Of a stretch of 64,000 nt of DNA, positions 27,400 to 35,377 are shown in pieces. The position numbers and the translations under genes were made by a program. The DNA lies in the NCBI GenBank assembly GCA_037446255.1, contig JBBIIY010000002.1:80882-144881 (forward strand), in the 5' to 3' direction. Position 1 is the first letter of the stretch. Each line of letters starts with the position of its first letter. Under the pieces are notes generated by a model, which was not told the origin of the DNA, searched no databases, and saw only the letters and a list, made by a program, of their open reading frames with translations. This stretch comes from Lithacetigena sp037446255 [NCBI: Coprothermobacterota bacterium] (GTDB lineage Bacteria > Coprothermobacterota > HKB111).

Positions 27400-27795
27400 A
27401 TGAAAAGAGTGGAATTTACCATTAATTCTAAAACAAATATTGAATCAATTGATATAACTGCAAAAATTAACAATTTCTTGAGAAATAATGATTTTTCCGC
27501 AAATGTGTGTAATATTTTTATACCTCACACCACTGCTGGAGTTTCCATCAATGAAAACACTGACCCTGAGGTTATGAATGATTTTTTAAATAAAATCAAT
27601 CAGTTAATCCCGGTAAATGATCAATACCACCATTTAGAAGGCAATTCACCGGCTCATATAAAGACAGTGCTCTGTGGTAACAGCCTGATGGTACCAGTTA
27701 AAGAAAACAGATTATTATTAGGAACATGGCAGGGTATATTCCTGCTGGAATTTGATGGTCCGCGAGAAAGAAAAATCGTTTTAACTTTTTTATAA
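27400..27795 (+). CDS. yjbQ: YjbQ family (UPF0047) protein
   Basis: 131 residues, typical length. Conserved family blocks are present: PHTTAGVSINEN, HHLEGNSPAHIKT, and LGTWQGIFLLEFDGPRERKI. YjbQ proteins are linked to thiamine phosphate synthase activity in some annotations, but the physiological reaction is not settled. AAGGGG lies 8 bases before the ATG. It sits alone between two tRNA pairs transcribed in the opposite direction. Confidence 0.92.
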   Translation: MKRVEFTINSKTNIESIDITAKINNFLRNNDFSANVCNIFIPHTTAGVSINENTDPEVMNDFLNKINQLIPVNDQYHHLEGNSPAHIKTVLCGNSLMVPVKENRLLLGTWQGIFLLEFDGPRERKIVLTFL

Positions 27796-27911
27796 CTAGT
27801 CTGGAAAAATTATACACAACTCACTTAGTCTCTCTGGTTTTTTTGTATTAAATTTATTAATTATAAGATATACCTTGTTATCTGACACATTACCTTGATA
27901 AGCTAAAGAGA

Positions 27912-27987
27912 TGGAGCGGGAAACGGGATTCGAACCCGCGACCCTCAGCTTGGGAAGCTGATGCTCTACCGGCTGAGCTACTCCCGC
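27912..27987 (-). tRNA. tRNA-Gly (CCC)
   Basis: 76 bases including CCA. Acceptor GCGGGAG pairs with TTCCCGC (one G-T pair), discriminator T as usual for Gly. Anticodon loop TTCCCAA gives anticodon CCC. Downstream of tRNA-Phe by 9 bases on the same strand. Confidence 0.96.
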
Positions 27988-27996
27988 ATAAGAGGA

Positions 27997-28072
27997 TGGT
28001 GCCGAGAGACGGAATTGAACCGCCGACGCAGGGATTTTCAGTCCCTCGCTCTACCAACTGAGCTATCTCGGC
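27997..28072 (-). tRNA. tRNA-Phe (GAA)
   Basis: 76 bases including CCA. Acceptor GCCGAGA pairs with TCTCGGC, discriminator A, anticodon loop CTGAAAA with anticodon GAA. A TATAAT at 28084-28089 (minus strand) sits at the right distance upstream to act as its -10 box. Confidence 0.96.
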
Positions 28073-28083
28073 ACAACAGATGT

Positions 28084-28089
28084 ATTATA
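28084..28089 (-). promoter_or_regulatory. -10 element of the tRNA-Phe/tRNA-Gly pair
   Basis: A perfect TATAAT ends 11 bases before the mature 5' end of tRNA-Phe. The -35 region is AT-rich and not clearly consensus. Confidence 0.5.
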
Positions 28090-28113
28090 TCATTAATAGG
28101 TTTAAAATTTGAT

Positions 28114-28383
28114 TTATATAGCCCTATTATTATCTATTACTTTAAAAACTACATCTCCCCTTTTTACAGGTTCAAGAACTTTTAAACCAATATTCTCTCC
28201 TAAGAGAGCTTCTTCAACATTTTTATGTTCTACTTGCATACTGCTTACTTTTTGAAACAAATCTGATTCTTTTCCTTCAATTCGTAAATCATCGCCAATT
28301 TTTAGGGTAGCCCCTTCTATTTTGAGGACAGCAACACCAATCTTTTTGAAATAATTTGTGATAATTCCTACTTTAATATCCAA
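28114..28383 (-). CDS. Stand-alone EF-Tu domain 2-like protein
   Basis: 89 residues that resemble domain 2 of translation GTPases: KVGIITNYFKKIGVAVLKI, LKIGDDLRI, VEHKNVEEALLGENIGLKV, VKRGDVVFKV. There is no GTPase domain. Such orphan beta-barrel domains are often annotated as translation elongation factor-like proteins and occur in anaerobes and archaea, commonly near U32 peptidases; function unknown. The start is TTG 28383 with AGGAGG 8 bases upstream. It follows the 150-residue unknown gene by 43 bases. Confidence 0.78.
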   Translation of the reverse strand: MDIKVGIITNYFKKIGVAVLKIEGATLKIGDDLRIEGKESDLFQKVSSMQVEHKNVEEALLGENIGLKVLEPVKRGDVVFKVIDNNRAI

Positions 28384-28426
28384 GGCATTTACCTCCTGTT
28401 TTTTATTATATCAGGATTCAAGAAAG

Positions 28427-28879
28427 TTAAAAAGCTTTTTTGGCGACTCTTCTTATGCCAGGGCGAAACTGATTTAGTACGGCCCCACCTTTACCATTAA
28501 CTGCTTCTCCGTTAATTAGTTTTACATGCCAATCCCTTAATACCTCCTTAACCTTAGAACCAATTGCTTCTACCTTTTCCATAGCATTTATCCATGATAA
28601 ATCAAAAGGTAGTTCTATGACCAACTTCAAGTTTCCGTTAACTGAGACTTCTATATCTACGAAATCATCAAATTCAGTTCTCAGAGCCTCGGTATAAATT
28701 CCACATAGATTCTTATTAATTTTTTGGAAAAGGACATCATTAAAAATTCCTACCCTGCTTTCTTTTTTTTCACGAGTTAATATTGTTACCCTTTTTAATA
28801 TCTTCTCGTCTAAAGTAGGATGGTAACCATTTTCTACTACATAATTAATGCCCAATATATCAACCTTTTTCATCTCCAT
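28427..28879 (-). CDS. Conserved-looking hypothetical protein
   Basis: 150 residues; I do not recognise the family. It is soluble, with no signal peptide, membrane helix or Cys motif. It looks like a mixed alpha/beta fold; a basic C-terminal tail (FRPGIRRVAKKAF) could touch nucleic acid. Start ATG 28879 lies 6 bases after AGGAAA and overlaps the alcohol dehydrogenase stop by 10 bases, so it is translationally coupled to that gene. Gene order dehydrogenase - unknown - EF-Tu-like suggests one transcript. Confidence 0.7.
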   Translation of the reverse strand: MEMKKVDILGINYVVENGYHPTLDEKILKRVTILTREKKESRVGIFNDVLFQKINKNLCGIYTEALRTEFDDFVDIEVSVNGNLKLVIELPFDLSWINAMEKVEAIGSKVKEVLRDWHVKLINGEAVNGKGGAVLNQFRPGIRRVAKKAF

Positions 28880-29979
28880 TGTAATTTCCTGTATAAATTA
28901 ATGACTTCTTCTTTCTCGGGTGTTTTTGGTGCAGACATCATAAATCTCTTGTTATTAATCACTTCCTCTGCATAGTTATCAATAATTTCCTCAGAAATAT
29001 TGGAAAACCCGGATATGAAAGGTTCTATCTCAGATATTTTATTTAAAGCTATCAATCCTTCGCATAAATCATCATAACCAAGAATATCAGAAGCTTCTTT
29101 ATATTTCTTTATTATCTCAGACTTCTGCCAGAAAAATAAATGAGGCATTATCATAGCATTTGCTCTACCGTGTGGAACCTCAAAATTAGAAGTCAAAGGA
29201 TATCCTATGGCGTGAGCCAGACCTGAACCAGCAGTATTGATAGTAAGTCCGCCTAATAATGAAGCCATAGATAAACCTTCGCGGTATTTATAATCTCCTG
29301 TTGCTAATAAACCCTCGTAATTATACTTGAACCATCTTAACCCTTCCCTGGCATAGGCATCGCTAATCGACGAAGATGACCGAGAAAAAAATCCTTCCAG
29401 TAAATGAGATAGAGCATCTAATCCGGTATCAATAGTTATATTACGCGGTAAATCCAGGGTTAATTCAGGGTCAACTATTGCCAATAAAGGGATTATATGG
29501 GTAGATACCAGGGATATTTTTTTATGATTCATTGTCAGAACTGAATATTTAGTTACTTCTGAGCCAGTACCGGAAGTCGTAGGGATAGCAATTATGGGTA
29601 AGGCATTTTTTACTTTATCAATACCCAATAGTTCTTCTATAATAGTGTCCGAACCTATGGAAGCAGCGATAGCTTTTGCAGCATCCAGAGGAGAGCCACC
29701 ACCAACAGCAATTACCATATCTACCTGTTCCTGAAGGGCTAATAAAATACCCGCCCTGACAGTTTCTATGCTTGGATTGGGCTCTACCTGAAAAAAGGGC
29801 ACAACCTGAAAACCATCTGTTTCTAAAGTTTTCACAATTTCCTTTCCCAGGATAGAAGTTTTACCTTTACCAGAGACGAGGAGAACTTTTTCACCATATT
29901 TTGTAATCTCCTGGGGTAATAAAGAAAGGCTGCCTTTTCCAAAAATTATTTTAGCTGGCATCTGATAGGTAATCAGCAT
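28870..29979 (-). CDS. Iron-containing alcohol dehydrogenase
   Basis: 369 residues of the type III alcohol dehydrogenase family. The nucleotide-binding GGGSPLDAAKAIA (about 94-106), TTSGTGSEVTKYSV, and metal-ligand segments DALSHLLEGFF and GYPLTSNFEVPHGRANAMIMPH are present. It reduces aldehydes or oxidises alcohols with NAD(P)H; substrate not predictable. AGGAGG precedes the ATG. In a fermenter it may dispose of excess reducing power. Confidence 0.93.
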   Translation of the reverse strand: MLITYQMPAKIIFGKGSLSLLPQEITKYGEKVLLVSGKGKTSILGKEIVKTLETDGFQVVPFFQVEPNPSIETVRAGILLALQEQVDMVIAVGGGSPLDAAKAIAASIGSDTIIEELLGIDKVKNALPIIAIPTTSGTGSEVTKYSVLTMNHKKISLVSTHIIPLLAIVDPELTLDLPRNITIDTGLDALSHLLEGFFSRSSSSISDAYAREGLRWFKYNYEGLLATGDYKYREGLSMASLLGGLTINTAGSGLAHAIGYPLTSNFEVPHGRANAMIMPHLFFWQKSEIIKKYKEASDILGYDDLCEGLIALNKISEIEPFISGFSNISEEIIDNYAEEVINNKRFMMSAPKTPEKEEVINLYRKLQWR

Positions 29980-30061
29980 CTTTTATCCTCCTGAAAATAA
30001 CATTATTTGTTTTATATCAAGACTTTAAGGATTAATTTTATTTAATAATTTTACCATGTGC

Positions 30062-30067
30062 TATAAT
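30062..30067 (+). promoter_or_regulatory. -10 element seven bases before the DUF362 start (possible leaderless mRNA)
   Basis: A perfect TATAAT ends 7 bases before ATG 30075 and there is no Shine-Dalgarno sequence. Transcription would start at or beside the start codon. The same spacing is seen before the ABC exporter at 17788. Confidence 0.5.
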
Positions 30068-30074
30068 CGTATTT

Positions 30075-31175
30075 ATGGTAAACATTTACGACCTCAAAAC
30101 GAATAAAGTTGAATCAGTAATATTTGAAATCTTGAAACCTTTTGAACCATCCGTTAATAAAAAAGAAGTACTTATTAAACCTAATCTTCTGGGTGCCTAT
30201 GATCCCGAACATGGTGCTACCACCCATCCCGAAGTAGTGAAACATATATATCAACAATTAAAGGTGCTAGGAGCTAACCCCATTGGAGGTGATTCCCCCG
30301 GAGGAACTGTAACTGATTTTGATTTTGCCGCTTCAATTTCAGGCTTAAAACAAGCCTGCGAGGGGAATTTTATCTCATTAACCCGTGAGGTAACTGAAGT
30401 TAACCTGCCTGCTAATAAAAAAATTCCTTCAATTTTTATATCTGATTTTTTTAAAAATGCTCCCTTTGTAATAAATGTTCCCAAAATGAAAACTCATACT
30501 TTAACCACAATTACCGGAGCAATCAAAAACCTTTATGGAATAATCCCGGGTAGTTTGAAGTTAAAGCTTCATTCAGAAGCACCCTCAATAGAAGAATTTT
30601 CCAGCCTTTTGATAGATATTCTCCAGATTAGACCTCCAGATATAAACATTATGGAAGCCATTATTGCTATGGAGGGTGATGGTCCTGCTCATGGAAGTAC
30701 AAGAAAAACCAACCTTATATTATTTTCCACCAATGCTGTAGAACTTGATGCTATAGCAGCCTACATGATGGGTATTGAGCCAAGAAAAGTCCACCATTTA
30801 AGAATTGCTTATCAGAGAGGTTTGGGAGAGATTAACCCGGAAAAAATAAAAGTGACAGGTAATTTATTTCGCATTCCTTCATTCAAGCCACCTTCCACCT
30901 ACAAAACCTTTTTGGAACGTACCTTAAACCGATTTGCTAATATAATTGCTCTAACCCCTGACATTAATAACAAAATTTGTAACAAATGCGGTGATTGTAT
31001 AAAGAATTGCCCGAAAAATGTTATTACAATGAAAGAATACCCCTTTATTAACCGCACAGATTGCATTTCCTGCTTTGTGTGTGCAGAAAATTGCCCTATG
31101 GGAGCAATATATATACCTAAAACCATTAAGGATGAATTTAATGCCAGAATAAAAAGGAGAATGAGTATAAAATGA
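30075..31175 (+). CDS. DUF362 domain protein with C-terminal 2[4Fe-4S] ferredoxin
   Basis: 366 residues. The N-terminal DUF362 domain has the usual KPNLLG, PGGTVTDFDFAA, NVPKMKTHTLTTITGAIKNLYGIIPG blocks. The C-terminus holds two classical cluster motifs, CNKCGDCIKNCPKNVI and CISCFVCAENCPMGAI (about 305-350). Probably an iron-sulfur oxidoreductase or maturation protein, cytoplasmic; no substrate is established. It shares an ATGA overlap with the lipid kinase gene downstream. Confidence 0.9.
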   Translation: MVNIYDLKTNKVESVIFEILKPFEPSVNKKEVLIKPNLLGAYDPEHGATTHPEVVKHIYQQLKVLGANPIGGDSPGGTVTDFDFAASISGLKQACEGNFISLTREVTEVNLPANKKIPSIFISDFFKNAPFVINVPKMKTHTLTTITGAIKNLYGIIPGSLKLKLHSEAPSIEEFSSLLIDILQIRPPDINIMEAIIAMEGDGPAHGSTRKTNLILFSTNAVELDAIAAYMMGIEPRKVHHLRIAYQRGLGEINPEKIKVTGNLFRIPSFKPPSTYKTFLERTLNRFANIIALTPDINNKICNKCGDCIKNCPKNVITMKEYPFINRTDCISCFVCAENCPMGAIYIPKTIKDEFNARIKRRMSIK

Positions 31176-32053
31176 ACATTTCTTTAATTGTAAATCCTAT
31201 CGCAGCTTCTGGTAAAGCCAAAAAATTGGTCATACCCGCTGCCAAGCTATTAGAAAAAAGTGGTTGTCAGATAGACCTGCAATACAGCCGTTTCGCCGGG
31301 CATTCAATTGAACTTTCACGAGAAGCCCTGAAAAAGAACTCAGATTTAGTAGTAGCAGTTGGTGGCGATGGAACCGCTTCCGAGGTAGCTAACCCACTGG
31401 TTGGCACAACCACCCCCCTGGGTATTCTACCTTTTGGCAGAGGAAACGATATCGCTACCAGCCTTGATATCCCTAAACAGACAGAAGAAGCGGTGAATTG
31501 CCTCTTGAAAGACGACATTAGAACAATAGATGTAGGAAAAGTAAAAGATAGATATTTTTTAGGCATTGGAGGAGTGGGTTTTGATGGTGAGGTAGTAAAT
31601 ATGGCTAATAGAAATCGTAAATATTTACCCCTCCCTTTTCTTGCTTATTTTGTAGGTGTGTTCGTACAAATTGCTGTTTTTAACCCCAAAAAAATTACTC
31701 TTGATATTGATGGCGTTAAACACGAGGTCCGTGCTTATATGGTAGCTATCGGAAATGGTCCACGATATGGTGGGGGAATGATTGCCCTTCCTTATGCTTC
31801 CCTTGATGATGGAGAATTAGATTTATGCATGGTCAGAGATATTTCCAAAATTGATTTCTTGATGACCCTTCCTAAAGTCTTTACTGGTGCTCATATTCGC
31901 CACCCCGGTGTTTCTCTCTTCAAAGGTAAAAAGATAAGTGTAGAGTCAGAAGCAAACTTATTCGTGCATGCTGATGGAGAAATTTTAGGAAGGTTACCTG
32001 CTACTTTTGAAATAGCTTCCGAAAAACTTAATGTTAGAAAGGGAAAGGCTTAA
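31172..32053 (+). CDS. Diacylglycerol/lipid kinase family protein
   Basis: 293 residues of the DagK/YegS/BmrU family. It has the NPIAASGKAKK start, nucleotide loop VGGDGTASEVANPLVG, and PFGRGNDIATSLDIP. The C-terminal beta domain contains DGELDLCMV and VHADGE, typical for lipid kinases that phosphorylate diacylglycerol or related lipids at the membrane face. Its ATG overlaps the DUF362 stop by 4 bases (ATGA). Confidence 0.92.
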   Translation: MNISLIVNPIAASGKAKKLVIPAAKLLEKSGCQIDLQYSRFAGHSIELSREALKKNSDLVVAVGGDGTASEVANPLVGTTTPLGILPFGRGNDIATSLDIPKQTEEAVNCLLKDDIRTIDVGKVKDRYFLGIGGVGFDGEVVNMANRNRKYLPLPFLAYFVGVFVQIAVFNPKKITLDIDGVKHEVRAYMVAIGNGPRYGGGMIALPYASLDDGELDLCMVRDISKIDFLMTLPKVFTGAHIRHPGVSLFKGKKISVESEANLFVHADGEILGRLPATFEIASEKLNVRKGKA

Positions 32054-32059
32054 CTAATT

Positions 32060-33562
32060 TCAGATATCCCCTGAAGAGTAAACAACTTTTCCACGAGTTA
32101 CCGTCATCAAAGGTTTAAGGCCTAATATTTCCTGGGGATTAATTTTGTAGGGATCACCGTTTAAAACAACCAGATCTCCAACTTTTCCTACCTCTAAAGA
32201 CCCTCCTTTTCTTTCTGCACCAGCGGCAAACCAACCATTAGCAGTAAACATGTTAATAGCTTCCTTAACTTTTACCCTCTCGTTTTCGTTAGGATGATTA
32301 ACAGCTGAATAAATTCCCAGTATTGGATTAATGGGAGTAACAAAAGAATCAGAGCCTCCTGCAATGGTAATCCCTTTTTTAACAATAGTTTTCAAAGGAT
32401 TGGTATCATCTATTCTGCTACCTAACCGCTTTTCATACATTTTCCCCCGACCACCCCAGTAGTATTCAAAGACTGGCTGCATACTAAGAACAATACCCAA
32501 TTGACTGGCTTGTTCTATGTGTTCTTTCTTTGGTAGTTCAAAGTGTTCAATTCTATGTCTCAAATTTCGTCGTGGACTTTTCTTGATAGCTCTGGAATAG
32601 GCTCTAATAAGCTCATCTATAGCTTCGTCTCCAATGGCATGCATAGCTATCTGGAGATTCAAAGAGTGAGCTTCAATAATAAAACCTTCTAATCTTTTAG
32701 AATCAAAATACAAAACACCTCTTTGTTGAGGTAAATCAGAATAAGGCTCTTTTATTCGGGCGGTGTGTGAGCCAAAAGATCCATCTATTAACAAACATCC
32801 TCCAATCCTTTTAAGTCCTAATTGAAGTACTTCACGGATATTCAAAGTTTGATAGTATAAAGTAACTCTCATAGGTAGAGTATTTTTTGTTTTTATAAGG
32901 GAGTCTACTGCCAGGGCGGGTGAAGTAAAACCACCTTCAAGAGCATGAACAAAAGTCACTCCTTGCTTCACTATTTCTTGTGAAAAAAGTTTCAAAGCTT
33001 TTTGAATATCATCTCTGGTTAAGGAGTTGTAAAAAGTTGAAACCGCGTTATTATACTGTTCCCTTATTAGAACAGGAGAATTATTATCTTTGATTCTCAG
33101 CATTTCCAGCCCTTTTGAATTGGTGATAGCTGAATGACCGTCTATTCTGCTAATCAAAATAGCTTTCTCCCTGGAAACTTCATCCAGTTCAGAAAGAACA
33201 GGAATAGTTTCACCGAAACGGGAAGGATCTAATCCCCAGCCAAAAATAACCTGCCGATCATCTTTTAAGGCCTCTATTTCCACTTTTTTTAATAATTCGC
33301 CTGAGGAGTTTATTTTTGAAAAATCAACCTCCTGGTTTTTTATAGCACTCATTACCAGGTGAACATGAGAATCAACAAACCCAGGTAGAACAGTTCTGCC
33401 CTTGAGGTCAATAATTTCACTACTCTTCCCTAACAGCTTAGAAGTTTGATTATCACCCATAAAAACAACGATCCCCTTATCAATAACTAATGAGGGAACC
33501 GGTGTTTTCGAATTACCTGAGTATATTTTTCCATTAATTAGAGTTAATTTATGATTGTAAAT
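32060..33562 (-). CDS. Amidohydrolase family 3 (YtcJ-like)
   Basis: About 500 residues if the frame is read from 33562. Metal-binding HVH in GFVDSHVHLVMS, HIEHF and GGSDSFVTP identify the amidohydrolase_3/YtcJ family, which hydrolyses amides; substrate unknown. The first ATG (33460) would remove the conserved N-terminal strands LTLINGKIYSGN...VIDKGIVVFMG. In that 34-codon stretch there is no ATG, GTG or TTG. A GAGG site after the rpsU stop sits close to an ATT codon at 33562, a possible rare start. Likely co-transcribed with rpsU. Confidence 0.85.
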   Translation of the reverse strand: MYNHKLTLINGKIYSGNSKTPVPSLVIDKGIVVFMGDNQTSKLLGKSSEIIDLKGRTVLPGFVDSHVHLVMSAIKNQEVDFSKINSSGELLKKVEIEALKDDRQVIFGWGLDPSRFGETIPVLSELDEVSREKAILISRIDGHSAITNSKGLEMLRIKDNNSPVLIREQYNNAVSTFYNSLTRDDIQKALKLFSQEIVKQGVTFVHALEGGFTSPALAVDSLIKTKNTLPMRVTLYYQTLNIREVLQLGLKRIGGCLLIDGSFGSHTARIKEPYSDLPQQRGVLYFDSKRLEGFIIEAHSLNLQIAMHAIGDEAIDELIRAYSRAIKKSPRRNLRHRIEHFELPKKEHIEQASQLGIVLSMQPVFEYYWGGRGKMYEKRLGSRIDDTNPLKTIVKKGITIAGGSDSFVTPINPILGIYSAVNHPNENERVKVKEAINMFTANGWFAAGAERKGGSLEVGKVGDLVVLNGDPYKINPQEILGLKPLMTVTRGKVVYSSGDI

Positions 33563-33573
33563 CTCTCTTTCCT

Positions 33574-33735
33574 CTATCTTTTTTTCTTTATCCTCTTTCT
33601 TCTTAAAACTGAGGGTGGTTCAAAATACTCGTGTTTTTTCATGTCTCTAAAGATTCCTTCTTTTTCGCATTGCTTGCGGAATCTTTTAACGAGATTATCT
33701 AAACTTTCGTTATCTTTCCTTACAACCTCTGACAT
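33574..33735 (-). CDS. rpsU: 30S ribosomal protein S21
   Basis: 53 residues, read directly from the sequence. It begins MSEVVRKDNESL, contains the S21 block DNLVKRFRKQCEKEG and ends in a basic Arg/Lys tail (RRKRIKKKR). S21 is a small-subunit protein close to the 16S 3' end that helps initiation. The GGGAGG site 9 bases upstream is strong, and the gene sits behind a structured leader and a good promoter. The amidohydrolase frame begins 11 bases after its stop. Confidence 0.95.
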   Translation of the reverse strand: MSEVVRKDNESLDNLVKRFRKQCEKEGIFRDMKKHEYFEPPSVLRRKRIKKKR

Positions 33736-33752
33736 TCATCACTACCTCCCTT

Positions 33753-33785
33753 CTTGGGGGTTTTATCCTAACTCCAAAACCCAAG
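33753..33785 (-). promoter_or_regulatory. Hairpin in the rpsU leader
   Basis: In the minus-strand transcript CTTGGGTTTT pairs with AAAACCCCCAAG around an 11-base loop, with a 2-base bulge. It lies directly upstream of the rpsU ribosome binding site (33745-33750). It could be a translational control element for S21, but no known leader family is claimed. Confidence 0.5.
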
Positions 33786-33853
33786 TATTTGGAGAGAATT
33801 AATAATCTTGGTTTCTTAATTTCAAGTTTCAAAACATAAATTATTAACAAATA

Positions 33854-33882
33854 AATATATCATAAGCTTAAAATAATTACAA
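33854..33882 (-). promoter_or_regulatory. Promoter of rpsU and the amidohydrolase
   Basis: Minus strand: TTGTAA (33877-33882), 17-base spacer, TATATT (33854-33859). The predicted leader is about 110 bases, long enough for the hairpin noted above. Confidence 0.6.
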
Positions 33883-33917
33883 GGTATAGCTAACAAAGTT
33901 TGCAAGGTTAAATAAAT

Positions 33918-35375
33918 TTAATCTTTTGGAATCCTAACAATCTGAATCCAGGTTTGACCATACACTCGTTCTAACTCACGCCCATCCTGGAAATAAAAAC
34001 GCGTTGGTGAAGTGTTATTATCTTTTACCCAGGTCCCGCTGAAATGCTGTCCCTGTGAATAGAAGTCAATTTTTCCTTTACCAACTAAATTAGGAGTAGG
34101 TCTTCCAAGAATATCCAGTCCATGAGGTGCATACTGAACGATAATGTTACGGGCGAGAACCTCTTCTTTAGTGGCATCACGGTGAAGCACACCATTGATA
34201 TAGCGTCTATAAACACCATTATTTGATAGATAAGCATATCTGACCTGGTAATTTGAGCTGTATTCCAGAATCACTTCGGATATTTCCTTACCCTCTCTAC
34301 TTATATATGCGGGTCGTACAACTACTTCTTTGGAAGGTTCTTCTACGCCCAGGGTGGATAGATTTACATAAAGATTATAGGGAGCCTTTCGAGAAGAATC
34401 ACGGAAGAAACCGGGATTACCTGAAGTTATAGCATTCGTACTGTTTACTTTCCAATCTTTGATTTGAATCAGGATATCGGTACCAGCACTGGCATAAATA
34501 TAATTAACACTGTTTTCCATAGCCAATATTATGCTGTGACTCCGAGCACTTCGTATGGGCCCTACTTTCGTAGGGAAGGATGAAAAAAGAGCTAAATAGC
34601 GCGTTATTCCTCCTTCCACTTCATACTCATATATCAGGCTTGCTTTAGCTAAACCGTGTTGAGGCCTGGCACTAGGGTAATTGTCAATTACAATACCATA
34701 TACAGGCTTACGCTCTGCCTGTGGTGTAATTTTTACTAATTCAACAGCCAATCTTTTTTTAGCTGCTTCCAGAAGGTTGTCTTTCACGCGAAGCTGGTCA
34801 ATGAGATTTTTGTATTCTCCATCTTTCTGACTCCTTAGTTCAAGAAGCAATTGCCTTTTGCTGGTAATTTCTGTTTTTTGCTTAATTATTAAAGCCTGTT
34901 CATTCTTAACATAACTGATCAGTTCCGCATCCCTATTCAGAATTCTCGTTAAGTACCCCACCCAGACAATAACATCACCTAAATTTTCTGATTTTAGCAA
35001 TAACTCCAGGTAAGAAATCCTTCCTCTGATATAAGCACTACGGACGCGACTGGCGAAAATCCGATTTTTCTCTTTTAATCTGGATTCTGATTGGGTAAGT
35101 TCAGTTTCTAACCTTGATAACTGAATTTCTGTTTCCAGATATTCCTGGTTTAGTTCTTTAATCCTTCTTTCTCTATTGTTGATGGAATCATCTAAGGCTT
35201 TTATTACTTTTTCCAGTTCAGCTATTTCTGTTTTAGTTATTTCAACTTTCTTTCTAATATCTTCAAGAGAAGCATAGGTAGTGTTATAAAACCCACTTAA
35301 CATAGATATAATTAAAACGACCAATAAGACAGTTGAAATCCAGAAAAGGTATAATTTAGAATTCCGTATTTCCAT
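33918..35375 (-). CDS. Exported coiled-coil / DUF3048 fusion protein, likely FtsEX partner
   Basis: 485 residues. A signal peptide or anchor (hydrophobic 9-30) is followed by a long coiled coil (about 37-210) with the look of EnvC/PcsB/CwlO N-terminal domains (LEKVIKALDDSI, then ASRVRSAYIRGRISYLELLL and LGDVIVWVGYLTRIL). The C-terminal half is a DUF3048 (YerB-like) domain: PVYGIVIDNYPSARPQHGL, IYEYEVEGGITRYLALF, GPIRSARSHSI. DUF3048 is an extracytoplasmic domain of unknown activity. Canonical FtsEX partners have this coiled coil fused to an M23, NlpC/P60 or CHAP hydrolase. It follows ftsX by 2 bases, so it is probably the effector of this FtsEX. Confidence 0.85.
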   Translation of the reverse strand: MEIRNSKLYLFWISTVLLVVLIISMLSGFYNTTYASLEDIRKKVEITKTEIAELEKVIKALDDSINNRERRIKELNQEYLETEIQLSRLETELTQSESRLKEKNRIFASRVRSAYIRGRISYLELLLKSENLGDVIVWVGYLTRILNRDAELISYVKNEQALIIKQKTEITSKRQLLLELRSQKDGEYKNLIDQLRVKDNLLEAAKKRLAVELVKITPQAERKPVYGIVIDNYPSARPQHGLAKASLIYEYEVEGGITRYLALFSSFPTKVGPIRSARSHSIILAMENSVNYIYASAGTDILIQIKDWKVNSTNAITSGNPGFFRDSSRKAPYNLYVNLSTLGVEEPSKEVVVRPAYISREGKEISEVILEYSSNYQVRYAYLSNNGVYRRYINGVLHRDATKEEVLARNIIVQYAPHGLDILGRPTPNLVGKGKIDFYSQGQHFSGTWVKDNNTSPTRFYFQDGRELERVYGQTWIQIVRIPKD

Positions 35376-35377
35376 TG

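Noticed and set aside
27961-28185. Plus-strand open frame across the tRNA-Gly/tRNA-Phe pair
   Set aside because: It is the antisense reading of two tRNA genes, a well-known source of false proteins.
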